Shown here one piece after another: positions 17,672 through 26,340 of a DNA stretch of 64,000 bases. This stretch comes from Plantactinospora sp040120695. GTDB lineage: Bacteria; Actinomycetota; Actinomycetes; Mycobacteriales; Micromonosporaceae. Within the stretch, counting starts at the first letter, position 1. Every line of letters starts with the position of its first letter. The position numbers were made by a program, and so were the translations under genes. Below the pieces are notes generated by a model. It saw nothing but the letters and a program-made list of their open reading frames with translations, made no database searches and was not told the origin of the DNA. The stretch covers positions 124,001 through 188,000 of the forward strand of contig NZ_JBEEAC010000001.1 in the NCBI RefSeq assembly GCF_040120695.1. Direction: 5' to 3'.

Positions 17672-17699
17672 CTGTTCGGGCCTGTTCGGAACTGTTCGG
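17672..17699 (-). promoter_or_regulatory. Triple CCGAACAG direct repeat (putative SARP site)
   Basis: On the minus strand CCGAACAG occurs three times at exact 10-bp spacing (plus-strand CTGTTCGG at 17672, 17682 and 17692). The block ends about 10 bp before a possible -10 (TATCCC) of the exporter operon. Direct repeats placed just upstream of the -10 are the known geometry of SARP sites. A two-copy version lies at 12191-12208. Confidence 0.55.
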
Positions 17700-17964
17700 A
17701 CCGGCGCCGTCGACGGGCTGGATCGGTTCCACACCGACGTCAACCATCCTGACCAGCCTGCCGGCACCGTCCGGGGGTCGGGCGGGCGGCAGGTCGACCA
17801 GGACGACGGCGGCACGCCGGCCACGGTCCGGCCACCGCGGAACACGGGCACGGTCGCCTTCCGGCCACCCGACCCGCTACGGCCGGCGGGTGTTCACCGG
17901 CAACACCGGCTGGCCCGCCGGCCAGGTCTTCCGAACTGTGGGTCTATCCGAGCCGGCGCCCCGA

Positions 17965-18540
17965 TCAGGTCCGGGCCAGCGGCGTCTCGACCAGGTGCTC
18001 GGCGAGGAACCAGGCCTGCAGTTCACCGGTCCGGAGCACGCTGGACACCAGCAGGTCGTTGCTGCCGTCGTCGCCCAGCTCGGCCACCCGTCGGGCTGCG
18101 TCGCGGACGTCGATCAGGATGATCTCGTGCGCCTCGAGCAGCCGGGAGAGCATCACCGGCACCTGCTCGGCGCCGTCGGGCGACCGGGGGATCCGGGTGA
18201 TCTCGGCAACGTGCCTCGGGTCGCCGACCGCCACCCCGCCGAGCGTCTGTACCCGTTCGGCGATCATGTCGATCAACGCCAACTGCTCGCCGGCGTGCTT
18301 GTCGAGCAGCAGGTGGAGTTGGTAGAAGGTCGGCCCGCGCATCAACCAGTGGTGCTTCTTGTAGAGCGCGTACAGGATCTGGCTGTCGGCCAAGACCCGG
18401 TTGAGCCGCTGGCAGGAGTACATCCGGGCGTCCGAGGAGAGCCCGAGGGGGAACTGCCGAACGGTGCCGAACTCCTGAATTCGCCCGTCGTGCTGGTGCA
18501 GCCACGGTTGGCTGCCCATGGTGTGACTCGGACCGCTCAT
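17965..18540 (-). CDS. Dps-like ferritin-family protein
   Basis: A 191-residue Dps/ferritin-like protein, expected to form a dodecamer that binds iron and peroxide and may protect DNA. The conserved Dps block HHWLMRGPTFYQLHLLLDKH, then EQLALIDMIAERVQTLGG, supplies the inter-subunit ferroxidase ligands (His, His, Asp, Glu). The N-terminal 40 residues are longer than in minimal Dps and contain several His. GGAAGGGG precedes the ATG at 18540. It is divergent from the MEDS-domain gene, with which it shares a 160-bp promoter region, suggesting joint stress control. Confidence 0.88.
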   Translation of the reverse strand: MSGPSHTMGSQPWLHQHDGRIQEFGTVRQFPLGLSSDARMYSCQRLNRVLADSQILYALYKKHHWLMRGPTFYQLHLLLDKHAGEQLALIDMIAERVQTLGGVAVGDPRHVAEITRIPRSPDGAEQVPVMLSRLLEAHEIILIDVRDAARRVAELGDDGSNDLLVSSVLRTGELQAWFLAEHLVETPLART

Positions 18541-18666
18541 CGCGCGCCCCTTCCGACCGGCGACGGTGCTAGGAGACAGGCGCCTACCCGGCCGTCGTGG
18601 CGACAAACCAGGAAAGCTGGCCCAGGTCAGGCCCGACCGGACGGTCTTCGGTCCGTTACCCGGCGG

Positions 18667-18702
18667 GTGACCGTCGGGCTCGCGCGGCCTAGACTCTCGG
18701 GT
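18667..18702 (+). promoter_or_regulatory. Promoter of a probable leaderless mRNA
   Basis: A TGACCG at 18668-18673 and TAGACT at 18690-18695 are 16 bp apart and match the -35/-10 spacing of a housekeeping promoter. The GTG at 18703 begins seven bases after the -10 and has no ribosome site, which fits a leaderless transcript. Confidence 0.45.
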
Positions 18703-19542
18703 GTGGGTACGGGCATGATCAACCCTCGTGCGGTCGTGCCGTACGGTCATGTCTGCTGGTCCTACGACGATCCGGCGGCATTCGAGCGCCGGGCCCGGCG
18801 GTTCCTCGCCGATGGTCTCGCCGCCGGTGAGCGGGTCTGGTACGTGGCGCCGGGGCCACCGGAGCCGGTCGTCGAGCGGCTGGCCGGGCTGGTCGGGTTC
18901 ACCGAGGCGCTACGCCGGGGCGCCGCCCTGGTGCCGGGGCTCGACTCGACGTATCCGGGCGGCGTCATCGAGCCCGTTGAGCAGGTCCGGCGCTTCACGG
19001 CCGCGACCGAGGAGGCCCTCGCCGCCGGTTACACCGGACTGCGGGTGGTGGCAGACGTCACACCACTGGTGCGCACTCCGGCCCAACTCAGGGCGTTTGC
19101 CCGTTATGAACATGCCATCGACCGGTACATGCGACTGCGGCCCCTCGCCGGCATGTGCGGCTACCATCGGGCCGCGCTGGGCGACCGGACCATCGCCGAG
19201 CTGGCTTGCCTGCACCCGGTGAGCAACGTTCCCGACGTCCTGTTCCGGCTCTACGCCTGCCACCCCGGGGACGGCGCGGCGGCGCTGGCGGGGGAGCTGG
19301 ACACCCTCAACCACGAAATGTTCGCCACGGCGCTGGAGCACGCCGACCTGAGCCCGGTCGGCGGTGAGCTGGTGATGCGGGCCGGCGACCTGCGGTTCAT
19401 CGACCACAACTGCCTGACCCGGCTGCACGACTACGCCGGAGTCCGGGACGCCACCGCCGTACTGCGGACTCCGTGGACCGCCGCCGCCCGTCTGGTCGAG
19501 TTGCTCGGGCTCTCCGGAGTCCGGGTCGAGGCGGCGCGATGA
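18703..19542 (+). CDS. MEDS-domain (DcmR-like) sensor protein
   Basis: A 279-residue cytoplasmic protein with a MEDS sensory domain, the DcmR-type fold common in methanogens and actinomycetes (HVCWSYDDPAAFERRARRFL, then GLRVVADVTPLVRTP and YEHAIDRYM). The C-terminal hundred residues resemble a STAS-like module and contain DLRFIDHNCLTRLHDYA. MEDS proteins are thought to sense small molecules or redox state in partner-switching pathways. The start is taken at GTG 18703, immediately after a -10-like TAGACT; an ATG four codons later is the alternative. Its TGA overlaps the ATG of the next gene, which has the same N-terminal domain, so the pair probably works together. Confidence 0.75.
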   Translation: MGTGMINPRAVVPYGHVCWSYDDPAAFERRARRFLADGLAAGERVWYVAPGPPEPVVERLAGLVGFTEALRRGAALVPGLDSTYPGGVIEPVEQVRRFTAATEEALAAGYTGLRVVADVTPLVRTPAQLRAFARYEHAIDRYMRLRPLAGMCGYHRAALGDRTIAELACLHPVSNVPDVLFRLYACHPGDGAAALAGELDTLNHEMFATALEHADLSPVGGELVMRAGDLRFIDHNCLTRLHDYAGVRDATAVLRTPWTAAARLVELLGLSGVRVEAAR

Positions 19543-20498
19543 GGACGGGCGCCGGGGCCGGGCACGAGGGCTACTACCACGAGGCCGTGCCCTACCGCTC
19601 CGACGAGGAGCTGCTCGCCGTCGTACTGCCGTTCCTGCTCGGCGGCGTCTCGGCCGGGGAACCGACGGTGGTCGCCCTCGGCGAGCGGACGGCGACGCTG
19701 GTCCGGGCCGCGCTGCCCGCCGGCTCGGGGGTCACCTTCCTGCCCGGCGGTGACCTCTACGCCCGCCCGGCCGTCGCGATCCGCTCCTACCAGCGGATGC
19801 TGGCCGGATACCTCGCCGAGGGCGCCCGGCAGATCCGGATCGTCGGCGAGGTGCCGCCGGCCGCGCTCGGGGTGACCTGGGACTGGTGGGCCCGCTACGA
19901 ATCGGCGATCAATCACGCGTACGACAGCTTTCCGCTCTGGAGCATGTGCGCGTACGACACCCGGATCACCCCGTCCGCGGTGCTCCGGGACGTGCTGCGT
20001 ACCCACCCGCGGGTGGTCACGGCGGACGGCCGTCGCCCGAGCGAGACGTACACCGAGCCGAAGGCGTACCTGTCGGAGGAGCGGTCGCCGGTACCGGATC
20101 CGCTCCAGCGGACGCCGCCGCTCGTCGAACTCGTCGATCCGTCACCCACCCAGGCCCGGCAGGCGATCCACCAGGTCGACTCCGGACTGCTCCCGACCGA
20201 CGAACTCGAGGACCTGGTCGTCGCCGTCAGCGAGGTGGTGACCAACGCGCTGCGGCACGGCCGCCCGCCGGTCCGGTTCCGGCTCTGGGTCGGCGCGGAT
20301 CGGGTGGTCGTCGCGGTCAGCGACGAGGGGGGCGGTCCGACGGACCCGTTCGCCGGGCTGCTGCCGACGGCCGACGGCGGTGCGGGCGGGCTCGGTCTGT
20401 GGATCACCTACCAGTCGTGCAACCACGTGGCGCTGCACCGCGGCCAGGGTGCCTTCACTCTCCGGCTCACCGCCGGAAACCCGCACTTCACCGACTGA
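19539..20498 (+). CDS. MEDS-domain protein fused to an anti-sigma-type HATPase
   Basis: A 319-residue fusion. Residues 1-185 form a MEDS sensory domain (YYHEAVPYRSDEELLAVVLP, then YESAINHAYD). Residues 200-315 form an RsbW/SpoIIAB-like GHKL ATPase with N-box AVSEVVTNALRHG, G1 SDEGGGP and G2 GGLGLWI. Such kinases phosphorylate STAS anti-anti-sigma factors or hold sigma factors, so this is a candidate stress partner-switch component. Its ATG overlaps the previous stop (ATGA). The preceding MEDS protein, with a STAS-like C-terminal region, is the obvious partner. The target sigma factor is not identifiable here. Confidence 0.82.
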   Translation: MRTGAGAGHEGYYHEAVPYRSDEELLAVVLPFLLGGVSAGEPTVVALGERTATLVRAALPAGSGVTFLPGGDLYARPAVAIRSYQRMLAGYLAEGARQIRIVGEVPPAALGVTWDWWARYESAINHAYDSFPLWSMCAYDTRITPSAVLRDVLRTHPRVVTADGRRPSETYTEPKAYLSEERSPVPDPLQRTPPLVELVDPSPTQARQAIHQVDSGLLPTDELEDLVVAVSEVVTNALRHGRPPVRFRLWVGADRVVVAVSDEGGGPTDPFAGLLPTADGGAGGLGLWITYQSCNHVALHRGQGAFTLRLTAGNPHFTD

Positions 20499-20534
20499 GG
20501 CCAGGCCCGTCCCGACCGTGACCGGAGGATGCCG

Positions 20535-21023
20535 ATGCGGATCCGGGTGATGGAGCCGGCCGACGCCGCCGCCGTACTGGCGATCTACCAGGCCGGGCTG
20601 GACACCGGCCAGGCCAGCTTCGAGACCGCCGCGCCGACCTGGCCGGCGTTCGACGCCGGGCGGCTCGCCGCGCACCGGCTGGTCGCGGTGGACGACGAGG
20701 GTACGGTGCGCGGCTGGGCGGCGGTCAGTGCGGTCTCCAGCCGGGCCGTCTACGCCGGAGTGGTCGAACACTCCGTCTACGTCGATCCCGCCGCCCAGGG
20801 CAGGGGCGTGGCGCGGGCCCTGCTGGACGCGTTGATCGCCTCGACCGAGGCGGCCGGGATCTGGACGATCCAGTCCGGGGTGTTTCCGGAGAACGTCGCC
20901 AGCCTGACCCTGCACGAGCGGGTCGGCTTCCGGGTCGTCGGCGTACGGGAGCGGGTCGGGCGGCACCACGGCAAGTGGCGGGACGTGGTGCTGCTGGAGC
21001 GGCGCAGTACCGCGGTCGGTTGA
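20535..21023 (+). CDS. GNAT N-acetyltransferase, phosphinothricin acetyltransferase-like
   Basis: A 162-residue GNAT enzyme. Motif A reads HSVYVDPAAQGRGVARALL, with the Q/RxxGxG/A pyrophosphate loop of acetyl-CoA binding. The C-terminal GVFPENVASLTLHERVGFRV and GRHHGKWRDVVLLER are typical of the phosphinothricin/methionine-sulfone acetyltransferase branch. It probably acetylates a small amine or amino-acid analogue. GGAGG at 20524-20528 is adjacent to the first ATG but ideally placed, six bases, for the ATG at 20535, so I use the latter. It follows the MEDS gene by about 35 bp and may be in its operon. Confidence 0.85.
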   Translation: MRIRVMEPADAAAVLAIYQAGLDTGQASFETAAPTWPAFDAGRLAAHRLVAVDDEGTVRGWAAVSAVSSRAVYAGVVEHSVYVDPAAQGRGVARALLDALIASTEAAGIWTIQSGVFPENVASLTLHERVGFRVVGVRERVGRHHGKWRDVVLLERRSTAVG

Positions 21024-21082
21024 CCCTCCGCGGTGGCCGCCGACCGTGCCCGCGCGTCGGCCGGACGCCTGTCGCGCGATAT

Positions 21083-21097
21083 TGCATACGGTATCCA
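21083..21097 (+). promoter_or_regulatory. Predicted GntR operator, formate dehydrogenase operon
   Basis: TGCATACGGTATCCA matches the recurring near-palindrome TGCATACNGTATGCA with one mismatch. It lies about 50 bp before the start of the first formate dehydrogenase gene. Confidence 0.65.
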
Positions 21098-21147
21098 CAG
21101 AGACGTATGGTGGAGGTCCAGTCGGCGCGAGTGGAGGTGGGATCACC

Positions 21148-21624
21148 GTGGCCAGTCCGGACCCCTCGGTGACGGATCGGGTGCGCGCGCTGGTCGCGGC
21201 GCATCGTGGTGATCGTGGTGCGCTGTTGCCGATCCTGCACCGGATCCAGGCCGAGTTCGGCTACGTCGACCCCGACGTCGTGCCGGTCCTGGCCAGCGAG
21301 CTGAACATCTCCCGCGCCGACGTGCACGGGGTGGTCACCTTCTACACCGACTTCCGGGCCGAGCCGGCCGGGCGGACGGTGCTGAAGCTCTGCCGGGCCG
21401 AGGCCTGCCAGTCGGTCGGCGCCGAACAACTCGTCGGGTACGCGGAGCGGACCCTGGGCGTCAAGATCGGACAGACCACATCGGATGGTTCGGTCACCCT
21501 GGAGCAGGTGTTCTGCCTGGGCAACTGCGCGCTCGGCCCGGCCGGACAGATCGACGAGCGGGTGCACGGGCGACTCACCCCGGCCCGGCTGGACGCCCTG
21601 CTGACGAAGGCGGTGCAGGCATGA
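21148..21624 (+). CDS. fdsG: NAD-dependent formate dehydrogenase gamma subunit
   Basis: A 158-residue thioredoxin-fold [2Fe-2S] subunit homologous to NuoE. It relays electrons between the other FDH subunits. The N-terminal helical part (LPILHRIQAEFGYVDPD) precedes the cluster-binding residues in CRAEACQSVGAEQL and FCLGNCALGP, giving four cysteines in the NuoE arrangement. The GTG at 21148 has GGAGGTGG seven bases upstream. It opens the fdsGBAD operon, which encodes a soluble molybdenum formate dehydrogenase like that of Cupriavidus. An operator of the oxalate-island type lies just upstream. Confidence 0.92.
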   Translation: MASPDPSVTDRVRALVAAHRGDRGALLPILHRIQAEFGYVDPDVVPVLASELNISRADVHGVVTFYTDFRAEPAGRTVLKLCRAEACQSVGAEQLVGYAERTLGVKIGQTTSDGSVTLEQVFCLGNCALGPAGQIDERVHGRLTPARLDALLTKAVQA

Positions 21625-23204
21625 CGGCCCCGGTGACGGTCTACGTACCCCGTGACTCGGCCGCCGTCTCGGTCGGCGCCGACCTGGTCGCCGCCGAGAT
21701 CGAGCGGGCCGCGGCCGAGGCCGGCCGGGTGGTCCGGGTGGTCCGGAACGGATCACACGGCATGCTCTGGCTGGAGCCGCTGGTCGAGGTGGTCACCGAG
21801 CGCGGCCGGATCGGGTACGGGCCGGTCGAGCCGGAGGCGGTCGCCGACCTCGTCGACGCCGGACTGCTCGACGGCGCCGACCACGAGCTGTGCCAGGGCG
21901 TCGTCGCCGAGCTGCCCTGGCTGCGCGACCAGACCCGGCTCTGCTTCGCCCGGGTCGGCGTCACCGACCCGCTCAGTCCGTCCGACTACCTCGCACACGG
22001 CGGTCTCGCCGGGCTGCGCCGCGCCCTGGAAATGAGCCCGGCCGAGGTGGTCGCCCAGGTCACCGAGTCCGGACTGCGCGGCCGGGGCGGCGCCGGCTTC
22101 CCGGCCGGAATCAAGTGGAAGACGGTCCTGGACACACCCGGCGAGCTGAAGTTCGTCTGCTGCAACGCCGACGAGGGCGACAGCGGCACCTTCGCCGACC
22201 GGATGCTGATGGAGGGCGATCCGTTCACCCTGATCGAGGGGATGACCATCGCCGCGCACGCGGTCGGCGCCACCGAGGGCTACCTCTACATCCGCTCCGA
22301 GTATCCCGACGCGGTACGGACGATGGGGCAGGCGATCGGGGTCGCCAGGGAACAAGGCTGGCTCGGCGGCGACATCCTCGGCACCGGGCTCCGCTTCGAC
22401 CTGCACGTCCGGGTCGGCGCGGGCGCCTACATCTGCGGCGAGGAAACCGCGATGCTGGAGAGCCTGGAGGGCAAGCGCGGCATGGTCCGGGCCAAGCCGC
22501 CGATTCCGGCGATCACCGGTCTGTTCGGCAGGCCGACCGTGGTGAACAACGTGCTCACCCTGGCCTCGGTGCCGACCATCCTCGCCGACGGTGCGGCGGC
22601 GTACCAGGCGCTCGGGGTGGAGCGGTCCCGGGGCACCCAGGTCTTCCAACTGGCCGGCAACGTCGCCCGGGGCGGCATCTTCGAGACCGCCTTCGGGATG
22701 ACGCTGGGCGAGCTGATCCACAGCTACGGCGGCGGTACCCGCACCGGCCGGCCGGTCCGCGCGGTCCAGGTCGGCGGCCCTCTCGGGGCGTACCTGCCGG
22801 CGACCGGCCTGGACCTGCCGATGGAGTACGAGGCCTTCGCCTCGGCCGGCGCGATGCTCGGCCACGGTGGCATCGTGGTCTTCGACGACAGCGTCGACAT
22901 GGCGGCGATGGCGAGATTCGCCATGGAGTTCTGCGCCGAGGAGTCCTGCGGCAAGTGCACCCCCTGCCGGGTCGGCGCGGTCCGGGGCGTCGAGGTGATC
23001 GACAGGATCACCGCCGGCCAGGACCCGGACGGAAACCTGGCCCTGCTGGGTGATCTATGCGAGCTGATGACCGAGGGGTCGCTCTGCGCGATGGGCGGCC
23101 TGACACCGATGCCGGTACGCAGCGCACTGCTGCACTTCCCGGACGACTTCACCGCCGGGGGGGAGCGGTCCGCCGGCCGATACGAGGAGGCCACACCGTC
23201 ATGA
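21621..23204 (+). CDS. fdsB: NAD-dependent formate dehydrogenase beta subunit (diaphorase)
   Basis: A 527-residue NuoF-like subunit that binds FMN and NAD and passes electrons from formate to NAD+. Residues 1-120 are a thioredoxin-like domain as in FdsB proteins. The flavin/NAD core carries GRGGAGFPAG and GAYICGEETAMLESLEGKRG, and the C-terminal [4Fe-4S] site is EESCGKCTPCR with a distal Cys in GSLCAMGG. The ATG overlaps the fdsG stop (ATGA), and its own stop overlaps the fdsA start, so stoichiometric production by translational coupling is likely. Confidence 0.94.
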   Translation: MTAPVTVYVPRDSAAVSVGADLVAAEIERAAAEAGRVVRVVRNGSHGMLWLEPLVEVVTERGRIGYGPVEPEAVADLVDAGLLDGADHELCQGVVAELPWLRDQTRLCFARVGVTDPLSPSDYLAHGGLAGLRRALEMSPAEVVAQVTESGLRGRGGAGFPAGIKWKTVLDTPGELKFVCCNADEGDSGTFADRMLMEGDPFTLIEGMTIAAHAVGATEGYLYIRSEYPDAVRTMGQAIGVAREQGWLGGDILGTGLRFDLHVRVGAGAYICGEETAMLESLEGKRGMVRAKPPIPAITGLFGRPTVVNNVLTLASVPTILADGAAAYQALGVERSRGTQVFQLAGNVARGGIFETAFGMTLGELIHSYGGGTRTGRPVRAVQVGGPLGAYLPATGLDLPMEYEAFASAGAMLGHGGIVVFDDSVDMAAMARFAMEFCAEESCGKCTPCRVGAVRGVEVIDRITAGQDPDGNLALLGDLCELMTEGSLCAMGGLTPMPVRSALLHFPDDFTAGGERSAGRYEEATPS

Positions 23205-26014
23205 GTCTGCTGAAGGAACCAGACCTCGGCACCCCCGCCCGGCCCGGCCCGGCGACCGTCACCGTGACCGTCGACGGCCATCCCGTCGCGGTCCCCGAGG
23301 GCACCTCGGTGATGCGGGCGGCGGCGCTGACCGGGATCGACATTCCGAAGCTCTGCGCCACCGACAGCCTGGAGGCGTTCGGCTCCTGCCGGCTCTGCCT
23401 GGTGGAGATCGACGGCCGTCGCGGCACTCCGGCCTCCTGCACCACCCCGGTCACCGAGGGCATGAGCGTACGCACCGAGTCGCCGAAGCTGGCGAAGCTC
23501 CGGCAGGGCGTGATGGAGCTGTACATCTCCGACCACCCGCTGGACTGCCTCACCTGTTCGGCCAATGGCGACTGCGAGTTGCAGGACATGTCCGGAGTGG
23601 TCGGGCTGCGCCAGGTCCGGTACGGCCAGGACGGCGCCAACCACCTCGACGAGAAGACCGACTCCAGCAACCCGTACTTCGACTTCGAGGCGTCCAAGTG
23701 CATCGCCTGCTCCCGCTGCGTGCGGGCCTGCGGTGAGGTGCAGGGGACGTTCGCGCTGACCATCGCCGGACGCGGCTTCGACTCCAAGGTGTCGGCCGGC
23801 GGCACCGACTTCATGAGCTCCGAGTGCGTTTCCTGCGGCGCCTGTGTGCAGGCCTGCCCGACCGCCACCCTCCGGGAGAAGACGGTGGTGCAGCTCGGCA
23901 TGCCGACCCGGACCGTCGTCACCACCTGCGCCTACTGCGGTGTCGGCTGCTCCTTCAAGGCCGAGTTGCGCGGTGCCGAGCTGGTCCGGATGGTGCCCTA
24001 CAAGGACGGCGGGGCGAACGAGGGGCACTCCTGCGTCAAGGGCCGGTTCGCGTTCGGCTACGCCAGCCACCCGGACCGGATCCTCACCCCGATGCTCCGG
24101 GAGAGCATCACCGACGAGTGGCGACCGGTCGACTGGGAGACCGCGATCTCCTACACGGCGGGGCGGCTCAAGGAGATCCAGGCCCGGCACGGGGTCGGGG
24201 CGATCGGCGGCATCACCTCCTCGCGTACCACCAACGAGGAGGTCTACGTGGTGCAGAAGATGATCCGGGCCGCGTTCGGCAACAACAACGTGGACACCTG
24301 CGCCCGGGTCTGCCACTCGCCGACCGGGTACGGACTGAAGCAGACCTTCGGCACCTCGGCCGGTACCCAGGACTTCCGCTCGGTGGCCGAGGCCGACGTG
24401 ATCATGGTGATCGGTGCGAACCCGACCGACGCACACCCGGTCTTCGCCTCCCGGATGAAGCGCCGGATCCGCGAGGGCGCCAGGCTGATCGTCATCGACC
24501 CGCGCCGGATCGACCTGGTCCGGTCGCCGCACGTCGAGGCGACCCACCACCTCCAGCTCGCCCCCGGCACCAACGTGGCGGTGGTGAACGCGATGGCCCA
24601 CGTGGTGCTCACCGAAGGGCTGGTGGACCGGGCCTTCGTCGACGAGCGCTGCGAGGACTTCGACGGCTGGGCCGAGTTCATCGCCCGGCCGGAGAACAGC
24701 CCGGAGGCGGTCGAGGACCTCACCGGGGTACCGGCCGAGGAACTCCGGGCGGCGGCCCGGCTCTACGCCACCGGCGGCAACGGTGCCATCTACTACGGGC
24801 TCGGCGTGACCGAGCACAGCCAGGGCTCGACCATGGTGATGGGGATGGCGAACCTGGCGATGGCGACCGGCAACATCGGCCGGGACGGCGTCGGGGTCAA
24901 CCCGCTGCGCGGGCAGAACAACGTGCAGGGCTCCTGCGACATGGGGTCGTTCCCGCACGAGCTGCCCGGCTACCGGCACACCTCCGACGACGTCGTCCGG
25001 GGCGTCTTCGAGAACATGTGGGGACGCGAGCTGCTGGCCGAACCGGGGCTGCGGATCCCGAACATGTTCGACGCGGCGATCGACGGCAGCTTCCGGGCGC
25101 TCTTCGTGCAGGGCGAGGACATCGCCCAGTCCGACCCGAACATCACGCACGTGCATGCCGCGCTGGAGGCACTGGAACTGCTCGTGGTGCAGGACCTGTT
25201 CCTCAACGAGACGGCGAAGTTCGCCCACGTGTTCCTGCCCGGCACCTCCTTCCTGGAGAAGGACGGCACCTTCACCAACGCCGAACGCCGGATCAACCGG
25301 GTTCGGCCGGTGATGCCCCCGAAGACCGGCAAGCACGAGTGGGAGATCGTCGCCGAGATCGCCGAGGCGATGGGCTATCCGATGCGGTACGACCACCCGA
25401 GCCAGATCATGGACGAGATCGCCGCGCTCACCCCGACCTTCGCCGGGGTCTCCTTCGACAAGCTGGACAAGCTGGGCAGCGTGCAGTGGCCCTGCAACGA
25501 CGGCGCGCCGGAGGGCACTCCGATCATGCACATGGACGGCTTCGTCCGGGGCCGGGGCCGGTTCGTGCAGACCCCGTTCGTGCCGACCCGGGAACGGAGC
25601 ACCCGGAAGTTCCCGCTGATCCTGACCACCGGGCGGATCCTCAGCCAGTACAACGTGGGGGCGCAGACCCGGCGGACCAGTAACGTGGCGTGGCACCCGG
25701 AGGACGTACTCGAGATCCACCCGCACGACGCGGAGGTCCGGGGCATCAACGACGGTGACGAGGTCACCCTCGCCAGCCGGGTCGGTGCCACCTCGCTGCG
25801 CGCGGTCCTGACCGACCGGGTGCCGGTGGGGGTGGTCTACACGACCTTCCACCATCCGGTGACCGGGGCGAACGTGGTCACCACGGAGAACTCCGACTGG
25901 GCGACGAACTGTCCGGAGTACAAGGTGACGGCGGTGCAGGTCGGCCTGAAGAGTCCGTCGGCACCGGCCGGGGCTGCCGAGGCGGAGACCCGGCTGCCGG
26001 CGATGGCGGACTGA
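23201..26014 (+). CDS. fdsA: NAD-dependent formate dehydrogenase alpha subunit (molybdenum catalytic subunit)
   Basis: A 937-residue catalytic subunit oxidising formate to CO2 in the cytoplasm. In order: a plant-type [2Fe-2S] domain (Cys52, 63, 66, 80), a His-Cys3 [4Fe-4S] site (His112, Cys116, 119, 125), and two ferredoxin-like clusters (Cys167-177 and Cys209-219). A [4Fe-4S] site follows in TTCAYCGVGCSF, then the bis-MGD molybdopterin domain. The metal ligand is Cys371 in DTCARVCHSP followed by His372, so this is the cysteine, not the selenocysteine, form. The C-terminal domain (about 815-920) is a molybdopterin dinucleotide-binding barrel. It depends on FdhD (34138-34986) for sulfuration. 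In this island it disposes of formate from oxalate decarboxylation and yields NADH. Confidence 0.96.
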   Translation: MSLLKEPDLGTPARPGPATVTVTVDGHPVAVPEGTSVMRAAALTGIDIPKLCATDSLEAFGSCRLCLVEIDGRRGTPASCTTPVTEGMSVRTESPKLAKLRQGVMELYISDHPLDCLTCSANGDCELQDMSGVVGLRQVRYGQDGANHLDEKTDSSNPYFDFEASKCIACSRCVRACGEVQGTFALTIAGRGFDSKVSAGGTDFMSSECVSCGACVQACPTATLREKTVVQLGMPTRTVVTTCAYCGVGCSFKAELRGAELVRMVPYKDGGANEGHSCVKGRFAFGYASHPDRILTPMLRESITDEWRPVDWETAISYTAGRLKEIQARHGVGAIGGITSSRTTNEEVYVVQKMIRAAFGNNNVDTCARVCHSPTGYGLKQTFGTSAGTQDFRSVAEADVIMVIGANPTDAHPVFASRMKRRIREGARLIVIDPRRIDLVRSPHVEATHHLQLAPGTNVAVVNAMAHVVLTEGLVDRAFVDERCEDFDGWAEFIARPENSPEAVEDLTGVPAEELRAAARLYATGGNGAIYYGLGVTEHSQGSTMVMGMANLAMATGNIGRDGVGVNPLRGQNNVQGSCDMGSFPHELPGYRHTSDDVVRGVFENMWGRELLAEPGLRIPNMFDAAIDGSFRALFVQGEDIAQSDPNITHVHAALEALELLVVQDLFLNETAKFAHVFLPGTSFLEKDGTFTNAERRINRVRPVMPPKTGKHEWEIVAEIAEAMGYPMRYDHPSQIMDEIAALTPTFAGVSFDKLDKLGSVQWPCNDGAPEGTPIMHMDGFVRGRGRFVQTPFVPTRERSTRKFPLILTTGRILSQYNVGAQTRRTSNVAWHPEDVLEIHPHDAEVRGINDGDEVTLASRVGATSLRAVLTDRVPVGVVYTTFHHPVTGANVVTTENSDWATNCPEYKVTAVQVGLKSPSAPAGAAEAETRLPAMAD

Positions 26015-26015
26015 G

Positions 26016-26234
26016 ATGTCGGCCAACACCACCTCGGCACAGGTCAGGCTCGCCAACGAGATCGCCGTGCACTTCCGGCACCAGCCGCCGGGCGAGGCGG
26101 CGGCGGCGATCGCCGCACACATTCGGGCGTTCTGGGATCCCCGGATGCGGGCCGACCTGCTGCGCCGGGCGGAGACCGAACCGGACGCGCTCGATCCGCT
26201 CGCCCTGGCCGCCGCCCGGTCGCTCGATAGCTGA
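26016..26234 (+). CDS. fdsD: Formate dehydrogenase delta subunit
   Basis: A 72-residue accessory subunit recognisable by LANEIAVHFRH, then AIAAHIRAFWDPRMR, the family signature ending in WDPRM. FdsD stabilises the FdsGBA complex and is normally the last gene of the operon, as here. Its ATG starts one base after the fdsA stop codon. Confidence 0.92.
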   Translation: MSANTTSAQVRLANEIAVHFRHQPPGEAAAAIAAHIRAFWDPRMRADLLRRAETEPDALDPLALAAARSLDS

Positions 26235-26340
26235 CGGCCTCGTTCCAGCCGCGCGTTGACCCGGCTGAATCCGGTCAGAGCGCCTTGCGTACGGTGATCA
26301 AGGTCCGTGGTCCGCTGCCCGGGCGGAGGGGACACGACCG

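Larger units (their letters stand above)
17585..17964. other. Noncoding region ahead of the exporter operon
   Basis: No credible gene lies in these 380 bp between the exporter operon start and the end of the Dps gene. It contains the inverted repeat at 17632-17649 and the triple direct repeat at 17672-17699. The rest, up to the Dps stop codon, shows nothing I can assign. Confidence 0.6.

Noticed and set aside
23201..26014. Selenocysteine in the formate dehydrogenase
   Set aside because: The metal ligand codon is an ordinary TGC cysteine in RVCHSP and there is no in-frame TGA.
22724..26335. Very long open frame antisense to fdsB and fdsA
   Set aside because: Arg/Pro/His-rich translation without family features. 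It mirrors strongly supported formate dehydrogenase genes and is a GC-codon-bias artefact.
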